Under the pieces are notes generated by a model that was not told the DNA's origin, did not search any database, and saw nothing but the letters and a program-made list of their open reading frames with translations. A stretch of DNA of 11,053 nucleotides, taken from assembly GCA_964568355.1 (NCBI GenBank), contig CAZMRK010000857.1, positions 1 to 11,053 on the forward strand. The letters run 5' to 3'. This DNA is from JAJPJX01 sp964568355. GTDB taxonomy: Bacteria > Acidobacteriota > Terriglobia > Bryobacterales > Bryobacteraceae. Below, one piece after another: positions 6,995 through 11,053 of this stretch (its first letter is position 1; every line of letters starts with the position of its first letter). Position numbers and translations under genes: made by a program.

Positions 6995-7661
6995 CCACCG
7001 TAGCCGGAGCCGCGGACCAGACCGAGAGACGAGTACCCCGCGGCAGGCTCACCGGATTTTGAAACACAAAGGTCCGCTGCCATTCCTTGCGATAGTCGCG
7101 CAGCCAGATCAGGTGCTTCACCGAACCATCGGGACAGGCGGCCATTACCTCCAGCGATCCACCCTCGGGCAGTTCCAGCGGCCGGACCGAAACCAGGCGG
7201 AGCGGCTGTTCCAGCGTCCAGGGCGCGCTGCTCGCCAGAGAATGCATCTCGGCCTTGGCGGGTGGTTTCGGCTCCGGCGTAGATTCGAAACGAGGCGCCG
7301 GCGGCAGGTAGACCGGCTCGCCTTCCGGAGCGCCGCCCTCCACCCAGGAGACCAGCAGGTCGATCTCGGGTTGCGAGAGGCTGGGATCATCGAGAAATTC
7401 GCCGACGCCTTTTACCGCGCCCCATGGCGGCATGCGGCGGGCCAGTACTTCGTCGCGGATGGCTTTGGCCCAGGGCCTTGCATCCTCGTAGCTCAGAAGA
7501 GAAAAGGCCCGACCTCCGGGGTGGTGACAGGTCACGCAGTGCTTGTACACTACACGGGAGATTTCCTGGCTCCAGGTCAGCTTGGTCGTGATCGGATCGT
7601 GCGCGTAGACGGCTGCCGTGAGCAGGGGGATTGCCCAGAAGGTCCGCATGAGCCGGTGCAT
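6966..7661 (-). CDS. Exported mono-heme cytochrome c
   Basis: A 231-residue exported protein. Signal peptide 1-20 (MHRLMRTFWAIPLLTAAVYA). One c-type heme motif, CVTCH at 42-46, follows ISRVVYKH; GGRAFSLLSYEDARPWA and RRMPPWGA come after it, with Met77 as probable axial ligand. The SYEDA...MPPW pattern is typical of cytochrome domains fused to or beside copper monooxygenase or redox proteins in Acidobacteria and Planctomycetes. SQPEIDLLVSWVEGGAP closes the heme domain at about 111. The C-terminal half (about 130-231) is a beta-rich extension I do not recognise, with some likeness to the C-terminal part of such fusion proteins (HLIWLRDYRKEWQRTFVF). The ATG at 7661 is supported by AGGAG; the ATG at 7649 is too far from it. 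The neighbouring metal-binding gene converges and overlaps by 29 bp. Confidence 0.85.
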   Translation of the reverse strand: MHRLMRTFWAIPLLTAAVYAHDPITTKLTWSQEISRVVYKHCVTCHHPGGRAFSLLSYEDARPWAKAIRDEVLARRMPPWGAVKGVGEFLDDPSLSQPEIDLLVSWVEGGAPEGEPVYLPPAPRFESTPEPKPPAKAEMHSLASSAPWTLEQPLRLVSVRPLELPEGGSLEVMAACPDGSVKHLIWLRDYRKEWQRTFVFQNPVSLPRGTRLSVWSAAPATVAIATAKPER

Positions 7662-7665
7662 TTTT

Positions 7666-7670
7666 CTCCT
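7666..7670 (-). promoter_or_regulatory. Shine-Dalgarno of the cytochrome c gene
   Basis: On the minus strand AGGAG lies 4 nt upstream of the ATG at 7661. The spacing is short but far better than for the alternative ATG at 7649 (16 nt). Confidence 0.6.
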
Positions 7671-7702
7671 GCCGCTATTATGTGCTATCAGGCTGGGGCT
7701 GT

Positions 7703-7748
7703 GACCGCTCCCTTACGGTCGCGGCTCGGTAACATATGGCGCGGTAAC
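7703..7748. repeat. Intergenic hairpin plus short direct repeats
   Basis: The 108-bp gap between lysA and the cytochrome gene has no ORF I can support. It holds an inverted repeat, gaccg (7703-7707) and cggtc (7716-7720), with an 8-nt loop, and two copies of cggtaac at 7727-7733 and 7742-7748. There is no T-run after the stem, so it is not a classic Rho-independent terminator. The layout resembles a dispersed REP-like element, which is an inference. Confidence 0.4.
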
Positions 7749-7769
7749 GGGCGGTTCGGCACCGGAGTG

Positions 7770-9008
7770 CTATACGACTTCTCCTCGGATCAGGTCTTCT
7801 TGCGTCTCGCGCGCGCGGACGATGCGCCAGGTTTCTCCTTCCACCAGGATCTCCGGTGGACGCGTGCGCGCGTTGTAGTTGGACGATTGCACGAATCCGT
7901 AAGCGCCCGCCGTGCAGACAGCCAGGTAGTCGCCCGGAACGACATTGGCCACTTTGCGCCCGCGGGCCAGGAAATCGCCGCTCTCGCAAACCGGTCCCAC
8001 CACGTCCGCCACAATCGGCGGGCGATCGGTCTTGCGCAGCGGAATGATCTCGTGGTGCGATTGGTAAAGCGCCGGGCGAATCAGGTCGTTCATCGCGGCA
8101 TCCACCACCACAAATTCCTTGCTGCTGGTCTTCTTCCGGTAGAGGACGCGAGTCAGCAGCACACCGGCCGCGCCCACGATCGACCGTCCCGGCTCCACCA
8201 TCACGGTCAGCCCGCTCTCCTTCAGCCGGTCCCGCAGTTTGCCGATATAGGCGCGAATCTGCGGGGCCTCCTCACCCGGCTGGTAAGCCACCCCGAGCCC
8301 GCCGCCCAGGTCCACGTGGCGAATCTCGTGACCCGCCGCGCACAGCCGCCCCACCAACTCGAGGACCTTGTCCATCGCCTCCAGCAGCGGCTCGGTATCC
8401 AGCAACTGCGACCCGATATGACAGCTCACGCCGTGAGCGTAAATATTCCGGAGAGCGCGGGCGCGATCGTAGACCCCTTCGGCCTCGGCGATATCGATTC
8501 CAAATTTGTGCTGCTTGAGGCCCGTTGAAATGTACGGATGCGTGGAAGCATCCACATCCGGGTTGACGCGCAGCGAGAAGCCGGCCTTTCGCCCCGCGCG
8601 GGCCGCCAGCGCGTCAATCAGCGCCAGTTCCGCTTCCGATTCGCAATTGAAGCTGTGGATGCCCTCCGCCAGCGCGTATTCCACCTCGGCCGCTGTCTTG
8701 CCGACGCCCGAAAAAACTACCTTCGCGGGATCCCCGCCGGCCCTGAGCACCCGGTAAAGCTCGCCCCCGGAGACGATGTCAAAGCCGGCGCCGGCCCGCG
8801 CCAGCATAGCCAGAATCGCCAGGGAGGAGTTGGCCTTCACCGCATAGCAGACCTGGTGCGGAACATCGCCGAAAGCCTCGTGATAAGCGGCGAAATTCTC
8901 CAGGATCGTCCGGCTCGAATAGACGTATGCCGGCGTGCCCGCGTGCGCCGCGATATCCACCAGCGGAACACCGTCACAATAGAGATCGTTCTGAGAATAA
9001 GAAAACAT
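7770..9008 (-). CDS. lysA: Diaminopimelate decarboxylase
   Basis: PLP-dependent enzyme that decarboxylates meso-diaminopimelate to L-lysine, the last step of the DAP pathway, in the cytoplasm. Of 412 residues, the alanine-racemase-type barrel comes first and the beta domain second. Visible motifs: CYAVKAN with PLP-binding Lys58, FDIVSGGEL at 77-84, SCHIGSQ at 195-201, DLGGGLG at 233-239, EPGRSIV at 272-278, GPVCESGDF at 338-346 with Cys341/Glu342 from the partner active site, and AYGF with Tyr370. I chose the ATG at 9008 (MFSYSQNDLYCDG), which matches the usual family N-terminus. A TTG at 9035 would add nine residues that look unlike the family. No Shine-Dalgarno is evident. It lies 45 bp after the SpoIIE-type gene on the same strand, so co-transcription is plausible. 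Length and motifs are those of a normal functional enzyme. Confidence 0.97.
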   Translation of the reverse strand: MFSYSQNDLYCDGVPLVDIAAHAGTPAYVYSSRTILENFAAYHEAFGDVPHQVCYAVKANSSLAILAMLARAGAGFDIVSGGELYRVLRAGGDPAKVVFSGVGKTAAEVEYALAEGIHSFNCESEAELALIDALAARAGRKAGFSLRVNPDVDASTHPYISTGLKQHKFGIDIAEAEGVYDRARALRNIYAHGVSCHIGSQLLDTEPLLEAMDKVLELVGRLCAAGHEIRHVDLGGGLGVAYQPGEEAPQIRAYIGKLRDRLKESGLTVMVEPGRSIVGAAGVLLTRVLYRKKTSSKEFVVVDAAMNDLIRPALYQSHHEIIPLRKTDRPPIVADVVGPVCESGDFLARGRKVANVVPGDYLAVCTAGAYGFVQSSNYNARTRPPEILVEGETWRIVRARETQEDLIRGEVV

Positions 9009-9053
9009 AAGAAACGGAGCGCGGATCGTTGGCAAACGGACAGCCGGATGATG

Positions 9054-10799
9054 TCACCGCACTCGAATCACCATCACCGTGCGATCGTCAAAAGGCACCG
9101 TGTAGAACTTATCGCTGTCGGCAAAAATGGCCTCGACAAGCTGCTGCGGCGAGTGGTGGCAGTGATCGCGAACCACCTGGGCCAGCCTTCCACGCCCATA
9201 TTCGTGCCCGGCCTCGTTCTGATGATCGGTGATTCCATCGGAATACAACACGATCACATCGCCGGACTGCGCCTGGAAGGTGATCTCTTCATAGTCCCGC
9301 GAATCCAGCAGCCCCAGCGGCACGCCTTCCACCCGCACCTTCAGGAATTCGCCGTTCCGGCAGACCATGGGAGGCAGCGCGCCCGCGTTGGACATCGTGA
9401 ACTCCCGGGAATGATGGTGCCATAGCATCACCAGCAGCGTCACGTAGCGGGCTTCCACGATCCGCGCGATCAGGGCGTTGTTGAGCGCCCGCATCAGTTC
9501 CGCCGGATTGCGGTGGCGCGGGGCCAGGGTGCGGAGCAGGCCGCTCACCAGGCCGCCATACAGTGCCGCCGCCGCCCCCTTGCCGCTCACATCGCCGAAG
9601 GCAACTACCGCGTGATCGTCCTTGTGTTCGTAAAAGTCGTAAATATCGCCGCTGATCTCCCGCGCGGGACGCAGACCGATGGCAATCTCCAGACCCTCCA
9701 CCTCGGGAGCCTTGGTCGGCAGCAGAACCGTTTGCAGATCGCGCGCGGCCCGAAGGTCTTCTTCCATGGAGCGTTCACGCGTGGCGATCTCTTCGTAAAG
9801 CCGCGCATTTTCCACCGAGGTCGCGATCTGCGGGGCCAGCAGGCTGAGCGTGCGCGCATGGTCTTCCGTGAAATAGCCCATGCGGTCGCTCTCCAGGTCC
9901 ATCACTCCCACCACCCGGTCCTTCACGATCAGCGGCACCGCAACTTCGGAACGAATATCCGGATGGGACGCGATGTAGCGCGGATCTTTCGAAGTGTCAT
10001 TCACCCGCACGACCTCGCGCGATTCGGCCGCGGCGCCGGTCAGGCCTTTGCCCAGCGGAATGTTGTCGATGTCGACGCGCTGGTCCAGGCGGATGCTGAA
10101 GCGATGCCGCAGCACCTTCTGTTGTTCGTCCACCAGCAGGATGCTGAACGCATCATAGTTGATCAGGCCCTGCACCGTGCGGGCAATCTTCCCCAGCAGC
10201 TCGTCCAGGTCCAGAATGGAGGAGAATTCGTGCGAAATGGCGGCCAGCGTCTTCAACGTGCGGTTCTGCCGCTCCACCCGGCGGTAGAGCCGGGCATTGT
10301 CGATGGCGATTCCCACGCGCGCTGCGATGAGCCGGAGCAACGCCCGGTCATACTCCGTGTAGTAGCCCGCAACAGTGGACTGCACATCGATCACGCCCAC
10401 CAGCCTTTGCCGCGCCACCATCGGCACCGCCAGTTCCGTCCGCACCGCATCCACGGCGTTCAGATAGCGCGGGTCGCTGCGCACATCGGCCACCAGGATC
10501 GGCTCGCGCTTTTGCGCCGCCGCGCCGGTAATCCCCTCGCCCAGCTTAATAGCCAGATTCCGCACCACCTCTTCGCGATGCCCCACCGCGTAGCGAATCC
10601 GCAGTTCCTGCCGCCGCTCGTTGTAGAGCAGAATCGCGAAAACCTCGTAATGTAGAACCTTCCGGATAATTTCAGAGACGTTCGAAAGCAGCCGGTCCAG
10701 GTCGAGCGTCTCGGTGGTTACGTTCGACACCTCCAGCAGGAAATCGAGCAACTCGGAACGCTCGCGAAACTGGACAAGACTTTTGGCAGTGGATGGCAT
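9054..10799 (-). CDS. GAF-GAF-SpoIIE (PP2C-type) serine phosphatase
   Basis: A 581-residue cytoplasmic signalling protein with no membrane segment or signal peptide. Two GAF sensor domains, about 27-170 and 195-335, are clearly related: LGEGITGAAAQKREPILVADV matches LGKGLTGAAAESREVVRVND, and both end in IDNARLYRR/VENARLYEE. A coiled-coil-like linker, about 333-358, leads to a PP2C/SpoIIE domain at about 360-580. Its metal-site aspartates are present: SGDIYDF (Asp385), FGDVSGKG (Asp403), YSDGITD (Asp521, Asp525) and FDDRTVMVI (Asp571/572), so it should be active. Such enzymes usually dephosphorylate anti-sigma-factor antagonists in partner-switching pathways; no antagonist or anti-sigma kinase gene is visible here, so the target is unknown. 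The GAF ligands cannot be predicted. It follows deoC by 26 bp and precedes lysA by 45 bp. Confidence 0.95.
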   Translation of the reverse strand: MPSTAKSLVQFRERSELLDFLLEVSNVTTETLDLDRLLSNVSEIIRKVLHYEVFAILLYNERRQELRIRYAVGHREEVVRNLAIKLGEGITGAAAQKREPILVADVRSDPRYLNAVDAVRTELAVPMVARQRLVGVIDVQSTVAGYYTEYDRALLRLIAARVGIAIDNARLYRRVERQNRTLKTLAAISHEFSSILDLDELLGKIARTVQGLINYDAFSILLVDEQQKVLRHRFSIRLDQRVDIDNIPLGKGLTGAAAESREVVRVNDTSKDPRYIASHPDIRSEVAVPLIVKDRVVGVMDLESDRMGYFTEDHARTLSLLAPQIATSVENARLYEEIATRERSMEEDLRAARDLQTVLLPTKAPEVEGLEIAIGLRPAREISGDIYDFYEHKDDHAVVAFGDVSGKGAAAALYGGLVSGLLRTLAPRHRNPAELMRALNNALIARIVEARYVTLLVMLWHHHSREFTMSNAGALPPMVCRNGEFLKVRVEGVPLGLLDSRDYEEITFQAQSGDVIVLYSDGITDHQNEAGHEYGRGRLAQVVRDHCHHSPQQLVEAIFADSDKFYTVPFDDRTVMVIRVR

Positions 10800-10825
10800 G
10801 GCAAATCGGGCGGCCCGGAAACGTT

Positions 10826-11053
10826 TCAGGCGGCCGTCGCCTCAACGATCTTTACACTGGCGCTGGCGCCGATGCGGGTTGCGCCTGCCGCTGTCATCGT
10901 CTTCAGATCTTCCAAAGTGCGAATGCCGCCCGAAGCCTTGACGCCCATCTCCGGTCCGACCACCTGTCGCATGAGCGCAACATCGTGCGCGGTGGCGCCG
11001 CCTGGCCCAAAGCCGGTAGAGGTCTTGACGAAATCGGCTCCCGCGAGTTTGGC
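10826..11053 (-). CDS. deoC: Deoxyribose-phosphate aldolase, C-terminal part
   Basis: Only the last 75 residues are in the window; the 5' end lies beyond the right edge. DeoC cleaves 2-deoxyribose-5-phosphate to glyceraldehyde-3-phosphate and acetaldehyde in deoxynucleoside catabolism. Both class I aldolase lysines are visible: ADFVKTSTGFGPGGAT carries the Schiff-base Lys and GVKASGGIRTLEDL the second active-site Lys, followed by GATRIGASASVKIV, which matches the phosphate-binding end of the barrel. The reading frame is open to the TGA. The next gene starts 26 bp downstream on the same strand, with no terminator between. Confidence 0.95.
   Translation of the reverse strand, partial: AKLAGADFVKTSTGFGPGGATAHDVALMRQVVGPEMGVKASGGIRTLEDLKTMTAAGATRIGASASVKIVEATAA

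Noticed and set aside
7703..7720. Rho-independent terminator for lysA
   Set aside because: The stem is only 5 bp and no T-run follows it on the minus strand.
6864..8528. 554-codon plus-strand frame crossing the cytochrome gene, the intergenic gap and lysA
   Set aside because: It runs antisense to two well-supported genes and contains no family motif.
9513..10655. 380-codon frame antisense to the GAF-SpoIIE gene
   Set aside because: A His/Arg/Gln-rich shadow translation; the minus strand has clear GAF and PP2C motifs.
1..11053. CRISPR array, tRNA, rRNA or transposase
   Set aside because: No regularly spaced repeats, cloverleaf-like RNA or transposase motifs were seen on either strand.

Overview
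The window is GC-rich and densely coded, with no gene-free stretch longer than about 110 bases. Gene content suggests a soil Acidobacteriota of the Solibacter/Bryobacter type. The reasons are a secreted PSCyt1/PSCyt2/PSD1 (DUF1549/DUF1553) protein next to a Tat-exported DUF1501 protein, PPC-domain export proteins and MPPW-type cytochromes. Planctomycetes and Verrucomicrobia share the DUF1549/DUF1501 pair, so the phylum is inferred and not proven.

Left edge (1-513): the 5' two-thirds or so of a minus-strand, signal-peptide-bearing Nif3-like metal protein. It diverges from the next gene across a short gap that holds an RBS-covering hairpin and a perfect 12-bp palindrome.

Centre left (514-6994, plus strand): four tightly packed genes, apparently one operon for exported proteins. 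They are (1) an adhesin-like protein with duplicated IPT-like and PPC domains, (2) a large Big_2/PSCyt1/Big_2/PSCyt2/PSD1 protein with two heme-type Cys motifs, (3) a Tat-signal DUF1501 protein, and (4) a lipid-free periplasmic-type protein with a heavy-metal-binding (HMBD) motif and a duplicated His-rich motif. Spacings are 7 bp, 10 bp and a 4-bp TTGA overlap. The function of such clusters is not established. The visible parts suggest an extracytoplasmic complex dealing with metals, redox or bound polymers.

Centre right (6966-7661, minus strand): a small exported mono-heme cytochrome c converges on the metal-binding gene, and the two 3' ends overlap by 29 bp. Behind it lies a 108-bp intergenic stretch with a hairpin and short direct repeats that looks like an intergenic repeat element.

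Right (7770-11053, minus strand): an apparent run of deoC (5' end outside the window), a GAF-GAF-SpoIIE phosphatase and lysA, with gaps of 26 and 45 bp. These are cytoplasmic housekeeping and signalling genes; their pairing is probably positional and not one pathway.
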